From: RXIX01 sp003989075
Lineage (GTDB): Bacteria; Pseudomonadota; Gammaproteobacteria; Competibacterales; Competibacteraceae
Direction: 5' to 3'
Assembly: GCA_029780415.1 (NCBI GenBank)
Contig: JAKOYN010000080.1
Coordinates: 1-28,045, forward strand
DNA: 28,045 nucleotides
In this document: one piece after another, positions 1-7,127 of the stretch
Position numbering within the stretch: position 1 is the stretch's first letter
How the letters are laid out: every line of letters begins with the position of its first letter
Notes under the pieces: generated by a model
What the model was told of the DNA's origin: nothing
Seen by the model: only the letters and a program-made list of their open reading frames with translations
Databases searched by the model: none
Translations under genes and position numbers: made by a program

Positions 1-21
1 GGGGGGGGTGGTGGGGGGGGG
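1..21. other. G/T-only tract at the window edge
   Basis: The first 21 bases contain only G with two T, after which normal mixed sequence begins. The methylase reading frame runs through it as Gly and Trp codons, but this composition is unlike the rest of the gene. A poly-G run at a contig end is a familiar sequencing or assembly artefact. That explanation is inference; the composition is directly seen. Confidence 0.5.
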
Positions 22-2309
22 CCCAATACGGCGGCTCGGCGCAGGACGATGCCGCATCCACGGCGCTGTGGAATCAGGAACGCGCATCTAAGATTCGGCT
101 GCTGGAGGTGCGTGGTGCACTGCCGGAAGTAGTGACGTGCCCGGAAACGAAGATCACCTTTGCGCCGGAAAAGGGTACGGTGCCGAAAAAATCCCACTAC
201 GCCTGCGCAGCCTGCGGCACGGTGCAGGATGTGCTAACCACCATCAAAGCTACTGGTAAGACCGGCCCGATGGCTGCCTATGCGGTGCAAAGCTACGCGC
301 CCAAGCGCGATGCTGCGGGCAAACCGTACAGTGGTCGCTTCTTCGCAGCCTACGGCACAGCGCACGCGCGGCAATACGACGCTGCATTCAAGGAATGGGA
401 AGCCCGCAAGGATGGCGACCTGAAGGACTACTGGCCCCATTCGGAAATTCCATTTGGATTCATGACGCACATGAACAACGGCGGCATACCAAATCATGGA
501 TATACGCACTGGTGGACAATGTTCAACCCGCGTCAGTTGCTGGTGCATGCACAACTGCTGAAGGCCATTGTCGAAGTCGGCACCTACGACTGGAGTATTC
601 GTGAATACGCCTTAGGTGCGTTGCAGCAATATCTGAACTTCCAAAACGGTATGTGCCACTGGAATATTCAGCGTGACTGCGTAGCACAGCTTTTCGCCAA
701 TAACAACTTTCATCCCAAATCGACGACCGTTGAAAATGGGGTGTTTTCTAGACTTGGATCTGGAAACTGGCAGTCATGCTGCGAAACAATTCTCGAAGGT
801 CTAGCTTGGGCGAAAGAGCCATGGGAGGCGGTAAGCACTGAGACGCTCAAGCGCAAGGATGCCGCGCTGGCCAGTCAGATCACTGGCAAGAGCGAGAAGG
901 TTTTCCCCGGCGATCCCGTCATGGCCGTGCCTTCTCCCCCACCCCAACCCTCCCCCGCTGGGGGAGGGAGTCTTGGCGCCTTCCCCGCCGGCGCAAGTGC
1001 TTATTTCTCCTCCCCCCAGCGGGGGGAGGCTGGGAGGGGGGAGACAAGGCCAATCCTCACCTGCGGCTCGTCCACCGATCTGGCGCAGCTTGAAAGCGGC
1101 AGCCTCGATCTGGTCATCACCGATCCACCGTTCGGCGGCCTGCTACATTACTCGGAACTGTCCGACTTCTTCTATGTCTGGCTGCGTCTGGTGCTCAAGG
1201 GCAAGTACCCAGCGATCTTCGGCGCGGAGTACACGCCCAAGTCCTTGGAGGCCGTGGCCAACCGCGCACGCGAGCCGGAAGATCCGGATGGTTTCTACCA
1301 ACGCCTGCTCACCCAGTGCTGGCGCGAGGCACATCGCCTCTTGAAGCCCAGCGGCATCCTGGCCTTCACCTTCCACCACAGCGAGGATGAACCTTGGGTG
1401 GCGGTGCTGGAATCGTTGTTTGACGCTGGTTACTACCTCGAAGCGACCTACCCCATCCGCTCCGACGAAACCAAAGGAGACGGTGCCAAGCCTGGCACGT
1501 TTGGCTCTCAGACTATCGAGTTCGACATCATTCACGTCTGCCGCAAGCGGACGGAAGAACCCAAGCCGGTGAGCTGGGGCCGGATGCGCCGCGAAGTGAT
1601 GGCCGATGTACGTCAACTCCAAGCGATGCTGGAAAACCACGCCAAGGAGGGTCTGCCCGCAGCAGATATCCAGGTGATTCGGCGTGGCAAAGCACTGGAA
1701 TATTTCTCTCGTCACTACGGCAAGGTCTATGTCGACGAGGGGCGCACCATCTCGGTCAAGGATGCGCTGGTCGGTATCAACCAGCTCATCGACGAAGACG
1801 CCGATAAAGGCAAGGAACCGCCGCCGGTGAATGCCGAGCCGATGACGCGCCAGTTCCTGCGCACCTTCGGTGCGGCCACCGAGATGAAGCGTGACCAGTT
1901 GCAAAAATTCCTGCGCGGCACCATCACCACGCCGGATGACTTTGTGCAGCGTGGCTGGTGTCGCGAAGAGAAGAAAGTGTTCACGCGCACCAATCCGCTC
2001 GATTTCGCCCGCGATTGGTCGGGCAAGCACCGCCGCCGCCTGACGGCTGACCTGGATCAGGCACTGGTGCTGATCGGCGCGTGCGTCGATGGCAGCGGCA
2101 TCAATGCCTCGGACACGCTGAAGAACGACCACTTCAAACCGCACGTGGCGCTTAAATCCCTGTTGGACTGGTTGCAGAAAAACGGCCCGGATCAAGCCAC
2201 CCGCAACGCGGCCTCGCGCGCGGTGTCGATCTTCACCACCTGGCAAGCCAGCCAGGCACCAAAGCCGCAGCAGGGTTCGCTGTTTGATGACGATGGGGAA
2301 TATGCGTAA
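3..2309 (+). CDS. DUF1156-family adenine-specific DNA methylase with Zn ribbon (5' partial)
   Basis: This is a predicted N6-adenine DNA methyltransferase of the COG1743/DUF1156 type, probably the self-marking enzyme of an anti-phage system. The frame is open to the left edge, so the N-terminus is missing; the GTG at 108 has in-frame coding sequence before it and is unlikely to be the start. Visible are a CxxC pair (codons at 204-215), the catalytic DPPF motif (1122-1133) followed by GG and an aromatic-rich stretch, and the long C-terminal part typical of the family. About 768 residues remain, against roughly 900-1000 in full-length relatives as I recall them. An in-frame palindromic repeat at 931-1049 adds about 38 Pro/Gly-rich residues just before the catalytic motif. 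The stop overlaps the next start (TAATG), so the genes are translationally coupled. The family call is firm; the modified site is unknown. Confidence 0.88.
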   Translation, partial: GGWWGGAQYGGSAQDDAASTALWNQERASKIRLLEVRGALPEVVTCPETKITFAPEKGTVPKKSHYACAACGTVQDVLTTIKATGKTGPMAAYAVQSYAPKRDAAGKPYSGRFFAAYGTAHARQYDAAFKEWEARKDGDLKDYWPHSEIPFGFMTHMNNGGIPNHGYTHWWTMFNPRQLLVHAQLLKAIVEVGTYDWSIREYALGALQQYLNFQNGMCHWNIQRDCVAQLFANNNFHPKSTTVENGVFSRLGSGNWQSCCETILEGLAWAKEPWEAVSTETLKRKDAALASQITGKSEKVFPGDPVMAVPSPPPQPSPAGGGSLGAFPAGASAYFSSPQRGEAGRGETRPILTCGSSTDLAQLESGSLDLVITDPPFGGLLHYSELSDFFYVWLRLVLKGKYPAIFGAEYTPKSLEAVANRAREPEDPDGFYQRLLTQCWREAHRLLKPSGILAFTFHHSEDEPWVAVLESLFDAGYYLEATYPIRSDETKGDGAKPGTFGSQTIEFDIIHVCRKRTEEPKPVSWGRMRREVMADVRQLQAMLENHAKEGLPAADIQVIRRGKALEYFSRHYGKVYVDEGRTISVKDALVGINQLIDEDADKGKEPPPVNAEPMTRQFLRTFGAATEMKRDQLQKFLRGTITTPDDFVQRGWCREEKKVFTRTNPLDFARDWSGKHRRRLTADLDQALVLIGACVDGSGINASDTLKNDHFKPHVALKSLLDWLQKNGPDQATRNAASRAVSIFTTWQASQAPKPQQGSLFDDDGEYA
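931..1049. repeat. In-frame GC-rich inverted-repeat element inside the methylase gene
   Basis: Two imperfect inverted copies of a C-rich/G-rich unit (about 931-970 and 1008-1049) flank a spacer of some 37 bases. Each copy has its own small palindrome: CCCTCCCCC, GCT, GGGGGAGGG on the left and CCTCCCCCC, AGC, GGGGGGAGG on the right. The reverse complement of the right unit aligns with the left unit almost throughout, including the outer GCCTT. All three plus-strand frames are free of stops across the element. It resembles dispersed C/G-rich palindromic repeats common in proteobacterial intergenic DNA and sometimes found inside genes. That resemblance is from general knowledge; the inverted repeat is seen directly. 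Confidence 0.8.
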
Positions 2310-2821
2310 TGAGGCAGGTGCTCGATACGGTATGGCAACGGCGCGGCACCAACTGGCTGTGGGATGAGGAAGCACGCAATACAGTCTGTGCGGCTGGCGA
2401 GGTGTGGAGCTTGCGCCAGTTCTTGCAGGCCGCGATTCCGAACGGAAATGGTTGGCCAGAAGATCTGCCCAGCAACGATAACCAGACGCTGGTGGTGGCC
2501 GGGCTGGAAGGTAGCCTGGATTTACTGGCTCCCGATCAGGCCGAAATATGGCTGGAGGACACGATCAAACGCGCCATCCTTTCATTCCAGGACGCCTACG
2601 CGGGCGAGGCTGCGCTGATTTTCTGGTTGCCACAGGGAGATAGTCGTCTGAGGGTGCAGGCATCCACCGACGCAGTATCGTGGTTGTGCGAAGCGCCACA
2701 CCGAGGCCAGCAGCTCGACTTTGGCCGCCTGCTCTGGGGTGCAGCCAATGAATACCCGAAAGAAATTCTGCTGCGCAAGGGCGCAAAAGCGGCGGGCCTC
2801 TTCCATTTGCGAATTACCTGA
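2309..2821 (+). CDS. Unrecognised 170-aa protein of the methylase-helicase operon
   Basis: I do not recognise a family. The protein has 170 residues, no signal peptide and no membrane segment, so it is probably cytoplasmic. It is moderately acidic and rich in Trp, with a Trp-containing start (LDTVWQRRGTNWLWDEEA) and a hydrophobic stretch ending in ALIFWLP near residue 106. The ATG overlaps the methylase stop by one base, and the helicase GTG follows 9 bases after its own stop, so it is firmly inside the operon. Its position suggests a small accessory or bridging subunit of the methylase-helicase system. That role is inference from context only. Confidence 0.8.
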   Translation: MRQVLDTVWQRRGTNWLWDEEARNTVCAAGEVWSLRQFLQAAIPNGNGWPEDLPSNDNQTLVVAGLEGSLDLLAPDQAEIWLEDTIKRAILSFQDAYAGEAALIFWLPQGDSRLRVQASTDAVSWLCEAPHRGQQLDFGRLLWGAANEYPKEILLRKGAKAAGLFHLRIT

Positions 2822-2830
2822 GGTCGGCGC

Positions 2831-5599
2831 GTGGAAGCAGAGACTCAGTTCCAACCCGGCGAACGGATTACCCACCACGAATTCGGCCAAGGTGTCGTTC
2901 TTGACCCGGCGCGCGATGGCTACCTGCGCGCCTTCTTCGGCGTGGGCGAACGCCGTGTACCGATTGGCGCAGTGCGCCGCCAGCTCTCTCGCACCGAGCG
3001 CATCCTGCGTACCGTCGATGGTGGCGCAGATCGGGCGCGCAAAGCGTGGTTATCCTACGAGGCCCATGCTCTGCCGGTCATGGAAAGCGCTTCGGCACTG
3101 ACCTCGGCCAAGATCGACCTGTTGCCACATCAGGTGGTGCTGACGCACCGTGTTGCCACCGCTTCGCCTCGGCGCTATCTGATTGCCGACGAAGTGGGCT
3201 TGGGCAAAACCATTGAAACCGCGCTGATTTTGCGTGAGCTGGCCAGCCGGGGCGAACTGAACCGCGCGCTGATGGTGGTGCCTGCCGGGCTGGTGAATAA
3301 CTGGCACCGCGAGCTGAACGAAGTATTCAATCTCGACTTCGAGGTGTTCGGCTCCGAGGGCGACATCACCGACCGCAAGACCAATGCTTTCGCCAAGCAC
3401 GACCGGCTGATTGCGAGCATCGACACGCTCAAGCGCCCGGCGCGTATCAAACGCCTGCTGGATGCGCCGCGTTGGGATCTGGTGGTGTTCGACGAAGCCC
3501 ACCATCTGACGGCCTACCGCACCGGTAGCAAGGTCAGGAAGACAGAGAATTACAAGTTGGCCGAAGCGTTGAAGGATCATTCGCGTGATCTGATGCTGCT
3601 GTCGGCCACCCCGCACCAGGGTAATCACTTCCAGTTCTGGATGCTGGCGCAGCTCCTGAACCCGACGCTGTTTGGCAGCCCCGAAGAGATGCTGGAGAAC
3701 CGCCATCGTCTCAATACGGTGATGTTCCGCCGCACCAAGGCCGATGCCTGCCAGCCCGATGGTTCGCCGCTGTTTGCACGGCGCTGGGTACATACCGAGT
3801 CTTTCCTGATGAATCAGGACGAGCGGCTGTTCTACGAGAGGCTGCGCGAATATCTGGAGGACGGTTTCGACCTCGCCCGCCGTCAGGGCAATCAGGGGCG
3901 AGCCCTCGGCTTCTTGATGGCCATCTTCCAGAAGATTGCCGCATCCAGTTTTGCGGCTGTGCGGCGCACGCTCAAGCGCCGCCTGCTGATGCTGACTCTG
4001 CACGAGGCGCTGCTGCGCGACAAAGAGCTTGATATCGAAGGCCGTGAGCGCCTGACTGAAGAAGCACGGGCACTGATTCACGAGGAATTCGGCCTGCCGC
4101 AGGACAGTATCGGGCGCAGCGAAGTCGATCGCGTTCTGGCCGACCTCAAGTACCGCCTGGTCAAGAAACTGGATGAGGAGGCGCTGGAAATGGCCTCCGA
4201 TCCATACGGCAGCGAATTTTCTGCAACGCACGCAGAAGAGGCGGCATCAGCCATCGTGGAACTTCACCTGCCCGAGGAACGCCTGCGCATCGGCGATTTG
4301 CTCAAGGTCTTCCCGCAACACCGGGAAACCAAGATGCAGAAGCTGCTGGATGGCCTGGGCTATTTGTGGCGGCAGAATGCCAGCGAGAAGATCGTTATCT
4401 TCGCCACCTACCTTGGCACGGTCGATCTGATTGCCCGCGAGATCGAGCAGGCTTATCCCGGCCAGGGTGTGGTGGTGCTGCGTGGCGGCGACCACGGTGC
4501 CAAGCTGGCGGCGGAGCGGAAATTCCGCCTGAAAGATGGACCGCGTGTTCTGGTGTGCACAGCGGCTGGCCGCGAAGGTTTGAACCTCCAGTTCGCGCGC
4601 ATCCTGTTCAATTTCGATTTGCCGTGGAATCCGATGGATGTGGAACAGCGCATCGGGCGTATCCACCGCTATGGACAGAACCACACGGCACAGGTCTACA
4701 ACCTGGTTCTGTCCGACACTATCGAAGGGCGGATTTTCCTGATGCTCGACGAGAAACTGACGGAAATCGCCAAGACGGTCGGCAAAGTTGACGACCAAGG
4801 CAACGTGGCTGAAGACCTGCGCGCGCAGATTCTTGGCCAGCTATCCGAGCGCCTCAACTACGACCGCCTGTACCAGGAGGCGTTGTCTGATCCTGAATTG
4901 AAACGCACACAGGTGGAATTGGAAGCGGCGCTCTCGAATTCACGTGAGGCGCGGCAGGTGGTGTTCGATCTGTTCCAAGACCTCGAAGGTTTCAGTCTTG
5001 ATGATTACAAGCCGTTCTCCGATGTGTCGTCCAGCCTGGATCGGCTCGTGCGTTTCCTGTCGGCAGCAGTGGCAGATCGTCAGCAACGCTTGCTCAAGAT
5101 CGACGACGAGACCTACGACCTTGTGACGATTGATGGCACACGCCGGACACGATTTACCTTGAGCCGCGATACGGCGACGGGCAGCGATAACGTGGAACTG
5201 ATGGGCCTGGATCATCCGCTGATACAGGAAGAGCTGGGACGCTGGCGCAGCGTTGCACCCGAGGATATCGGCATTGCGGTTTCAGGGGACGTGGACGCGA
5301 CGGTTCTGCTTTCTCTCTGGATCGTCGAGGCGTCCGCAGGCAATGGTGAGCATCGCATCGTGGTTCAACCCATTGCCGTCAAGCAGGATGGCACACGGGT
5401 TCCGGCGGTCGAGCGGCTGGCCGAGCAATACCTGCAGGCACCGATAACTTCACCGAGGTTCGCGCCAGAGCAGCGGCAGGAGCTGTTTGAGCAGGTGGTT
5501 GAACCGACACTGCAGCGGGAACTGAAGCACAAGGGTGCAGCGAATGGGGATGGCAGCTATTCGGCGGAACTGATTGGCTACGTTGAGATTGTTGGGTAG
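2831..5599 (+). CDS. SNF2-family DEAH helicase/translocase of a putative anti-phage system
   Basis: This is a 922-residue superfamily 2 ATPase of the SNF2/RapA/DrmD-like group, expected to translocate on DNA using ATP. Visible motifs are motif I DEVGLGKT (about 121-128), the DEAH box (221-224), SAT (258-260), motif V around CTAAGREGLNLQ (576-587) and motif VI QRIGRIHRYGQ (606-616). A long, mostly helical region separates the two RecA-like halves, and a C-terminal extension of about 250 residues has no motif I recognise. Residues 7-24 (QPGERITHHEFGQGVVLD) resemble the small Tudor-like fold at the C-terminus of UvrD/PcrA helicases, here at the N-terminus. The GTG start is preceded by TGAGGT. 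It lies 9 bases after the 170-aa gene and closes the operon. Pairing with a DUF1156 methylase is known from DISARM-related and BREX type 3 loci; which applies here is not decided. Confidence 0.88.
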   Translation: MEAETQFQPGERITHHEFGQGVVLDPARDGYLRAFFGVGERRVPIGAVRRQLSRTERILRTVDGGADRARKAWLSYEAHALPVMESASALTSAKIDLLPHQVVLTHRVATASPRRYLIADEVGLGKTIETALILRELASRGELNRALMVVPAGLVNNWHRELNEVFNLDFEVFGSEGDITDRKTNAFAKHDRLIASIDTLKRPARIKRLLDAPRWDLVVFDEAHHLTAYRTGSKVRKTENYKLAEALKDHSRDLMLLSATPHQGNHFQFWMLAQLLNPTLFGSPEEMLENRHRLNTVMFRRTKADACQPDGSPLFARRWVHTESFLMNQDERLFYERLREYLEDGFDLARRQGNQGRALGFLMAIFQKIAASSFAAVRRTLKRRLLMLTLHEALLRDKELDIEGRERLTEEARALIHEEFGLPQDSIGRSEVDRVLADLKYRLVKKLDEEALEMASDPYGSEFSATHAEEAASAIVELHLPEERLRIGDLLKVFPQHRETKMQKLLDGLGYLWRQNASEKIVIFATYLGTVDLIAREIEQAYPGQGVVVLRGGDHGAKLAAERKFRLKDGPRVLVCTAAGREGLNLQFARILFNFDLPWNPMDVEQRIGRIHRYGQNHTAQVYNLVLSDTIEGRIFLMLDEKLTEIAKTVGKVDDQGNVAEDLRAQILGQLSERLNYDRLYQEALSDPELKRTQVELEAALSNSREARQVVFDLFQDLEGFSLDDYKPFSDVSSSLDRLVRFLSAAVADRQQRLLKIDDETYDLVTIDGTRRTRFTLSRDTATGSDNVELMGLDHPLIQEELGRWRSVAPEDIGIAVSGDVDATVLLSLWIVEASAGNGEHRIVVQPIAVKQDGTRVPAVERLAEQYLQAPITSPRFAPEQRQELFEQVVEPTLQRELKHKGAANGDGSYSAELIGYVEIVG

Positions 5600-5647
5600 C
5601 CATTTACTGCTGCTATCAACCGCATTGTTGGGCGTGGACTCGTACTG

Positions 5648-5679
5648 GGCCGGGTCAGGCGCCGTAGCCTGACCCGGCC
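5648..5679. terminator. Perfect 13-bp hairpin between converging helicase and tag genes
   Basis: The arms GGCCGGGTCAGGC (5648-5660) and GCCTGACCCGGCC (5667-5679) pair perfectly around a 6-base loop. The hairpin sits between the helicase stop and the tag 3' end and overlaps the last tag codons. Neither side has a good T tract, so it may act as a bidirectional, inefficient terminator or be a REP-like palindrome. The pairing is seen; the function is inference. Confidence 0.45.
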
Positions 5680-6269
5680 TGATTATCAGTGCCCGGCTGA
5701 GCGAGTGCGGCATGACGGAAACAGTCGCTCAGGTGATCGTTGACCATGCCCACCGCCTGCATGAAGGCATAGCAGATCGTCGGGCCAACAAAGCGAAAAC
5801 CCAGGCGGCGCAAATCCTGACTCATGCGCGTCGATTCAGGCGTAAGCGCTGGCAACTCCTGCAGACTGCGCCAGTGATTTTGCCGCGGCACCCCATCGAC
5901 ATAGCGCCACAGATAATCACTGAAATCGCCATGCTTCTCCCGCAGTTGCAAAAAGGCCCGCGCATTGCCAATCGCCGCCTCGATCTTCAAGCGGTTGCGC
6001 ACGATACCGGTATCCTGCAACAGCCGGTAGGTTTCGGCCGCCCCGTAAGCGGCGATGATTTCCGGCGCAAAATCCGCGAAGGCATGTCGATAATGCTCGC
6101 GCCGGCGCAGAATCGTCAGCCAGCTCAAGCCGGCCTGCGCCCCTTCCAGCACCAGCATCTCAAACAGGCGCCGCTCATCACGCAGCGGCACACCCCACTC
6201 CTGATCGTGATAGCGCTGATACAGCGGATCATCACCGCACCAGGGACAACGGACCAGGGCTTGATTCAT
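5655..6269 (-). CDS. tag: DNA-3-methyladenine glycosylase I
   Basis: Tag removes 3-methyladenine from alkylated DNA as the first step of base excision repair in the cytoplasm. The 204 residues cover the whole family. The zinc-binding set is present: Cys8 in the opening RCPWC, His21 in RYHDQEWG, and the His and Cys of VNDHLSDC near the C-terminus. Glu42 in LEGAQAGLSW matches the catalytic-pocket glutamate of E. coli Tag. The start is ATG at 6269, with GGGA upstream. It begins 13 bases after the stop of the AcrR-like repressor gene, so the two are probably co-transcribed, an unusual pairing of alkylation repair with an efflux regulator. The C-terminal tail (NQAGSGYGA) is encoded by the terminal hairpin and may be dispensable. 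Confidence 0.95.
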   Translation of the reverse strand: MNQALVRCPWCGDDPLYQRYHDQEWGVPLRDERRLFEMLVLEGAQAGLSWLTILRRREHYRHAFADFAPEIIAAYGAAETYRLLQDTGIVRNRLKIEAAIGNARAFLQLREKHGDFSDYLWRYVDGVPRQNHWRSLQELPALTPESTRMSQDLRRLGFRFVGPTICYAFMQAVGMVNDHLSDCFRHAALAQPGTDNQAGSGYGA

Positions 6270-6282
6270 CAGTCACGTCCCA

Positions 6283-6900
6283 TCATGCCATCACACACAA
6301 ACCCGCCAGATACGCATCCACCAGCCCCGGCGCGTAATCCGCCAGCGGAAACAGCCGCGGATCCATCGTCCAGTTCAGCGCCAGCCCATCGATCAGGGCA
6401 ATAACGCCCACTGCCGCCTGATACGGATCGACCGCCACCGGCAGGCGACCCTGCTGCTGGGCACGGCGCAGCGCGGTTTCCATCAGAGCAATAAAGCGCC
6501 GGCCACATTCCAGATGGCTATCGCGGATCACGGCCATTTCCTCAACGTACTCGCACTTGTGCCACGCAATCTCCAGAACCCGCTGATAGCGCGGATCACA
6601 GGCCAGCCGCTGCAGAAACTCCACCGCCAGATCGCGGATAAAACTCAGTGGGTCGACCGATTCAGCCATACCCGCGTGACAGCGCGCCTCTTCCGAATCG
6701 AGCACCCGCCGCACCATGGCATCGTACAGATCAGCCTTGTTCCTGAAATGCCAATAAATGGCACCACGGGTCACGCCCGCCGCATCGGCGATATGCGCCA
6801 GCGAAGTACGGGACACGCCCTGCATCTGAAACACCCGCTCAGCAGCATCCAGAATGCGCTGGCGGGTTTCCTGGGCCTCTTCTTTGGTCTTTCTGGGCAT
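6283..6900 (-). CDS. acrR: TetR-family transcriptional repressor, AcrR/TtgR type
   Basis: This is a 205-residue TetR repressor that probably senses hydrophobic compounds and represses the divergent RND operon and itself. The N-terminus (MPRKTKEEAQETRQ) closely follows E. coli AcrR. The helix-turn-helix spans about residues 32-51, and its recognition segment VTRGAIYWHF is the same as in AcrR as I recall it. HKCEYVEEMAV in the ligand domain is also AcrR-like. I chose the ATG at 6900 because the protein then starts exactly like AcrR and a GAGGATCAGG stretch precedes it; the ATG 39 bases further upstream adds an unrelated leader. A matching operator lies at 6998-7021. The symbol denotes the subfamily; strict orthology is not shown. 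Confidence 0.9.
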   Translation of the reverse strand: MPRKTKEEAQETRQRILDAAERVFQMQGVSRTSLAHIADAAGVTRGAIYWHFRNKADLYDAMVRRVLDSEEARCHAGMAESVDPLSFIRDLAVEFLQRLACDPRYQRVLEIAWHKCEYVEEMAVIRDSHLECGRRFIALMETALRRAQQQGRLPVAVDPYQAAVGVIALIDGLALNWTMDPRLFPLADYAPGLVDAYLAGLCVMA

Positions 6901-6995
6901 GTCCTGATCCTCGGGTCGCCCGGCTGATACCACCGGCACGCTCCCGCTCCGGGTGCACTTGCGGCCGCCATATCACGCTAAACCGCTCTCCACGA

Positions 6996-7025
6996 TTTAC
7001 ATACATTCAAGCATGTATGTATCAT
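6996..7025 (+). promoter_or_regulatory. Promoter of the RND adaptor-permease operon
   Basis: TTTACA (6996-7001) and TATCAT (7020-7025) are separated by 18 bases and look like a sigma-70 promoter reading toward the adaptor gene. The AcrR-type operator fills the spacer and touches both hexamers, so repressor binding would exclude RNA polymerase. The expected leader to the ATG at 7128 is about 95 bases. Confidence 0.55.
6998..7021. promoter_or_regulatory. AcrR-type operator between the repressor gene and the RND operon
   Basis: Half-sites TACATACATT (6998-7007) and CATGTATGTA (7012-7021) flank CAAG, and nine of ten positions are palindromic. The E. coli acrAB operator, as I recall it, has the same 24-base layout with half-sites TACATACATT and AATGTATGTA. 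The repressor encoded next to it has an AcrR-type recognition helix, which supports the assignment. Confidence 0.85.
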
Positions 7026-7049
7026 AAGCAAAGAACCTGCGCGCTTCAA
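7021..7049 (-). promoter_or_regulatory. Promoter of the acrR-like/tag operon
   Basis: On the minus strand TTGAAG (7049-7044) and TATGAT (7026-7021) are 17 bases apart. The -10 hexamer abuts the AcrR-type operator, so the transcript would start within or just beyond the operator, suggesting autorepression. This is motif-level evidence only. Confidence 0.5.
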
Positions 7050-7127
7050 ATCCCGGCCGTTCCATCGCCGACATCCCCGGGAAACATCCAGCCGCACCTA
7101 TCCTTCGCCTCCTCTGCGACCTGGGCC

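Noticed and set aside
1143..2375. Open frame of 410 codons on the minus strand inside the methylase gene
   Set aside because: It lies antisense to a gene with clear motifs and its protein is low-complexity His/Arg/Ala-rich with no recognisable domain, typical of shadow frames in GC-rich DNA.
3050..4231. Open frame of 393 codons antisense to the helicase
   Set aside because: It runs opposite the conserved helicase motifs, shows no family signature and has no operon context.
5712..6404. Plus-strand frame of 230 codons opposite tag
   Set aside because: The minus-strand Tag protein is complete with zinc ligands; the opposite frame has no recognisable content.
7017..7127. N-terminal extension of the MexH-like adaptor from the ATG at 7017
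   Set aside because: This ATG lies inside the operator and overlaps the -10 region, so it would not be transcribed as a start codon, and the extension lacks adaptor-like sequence.
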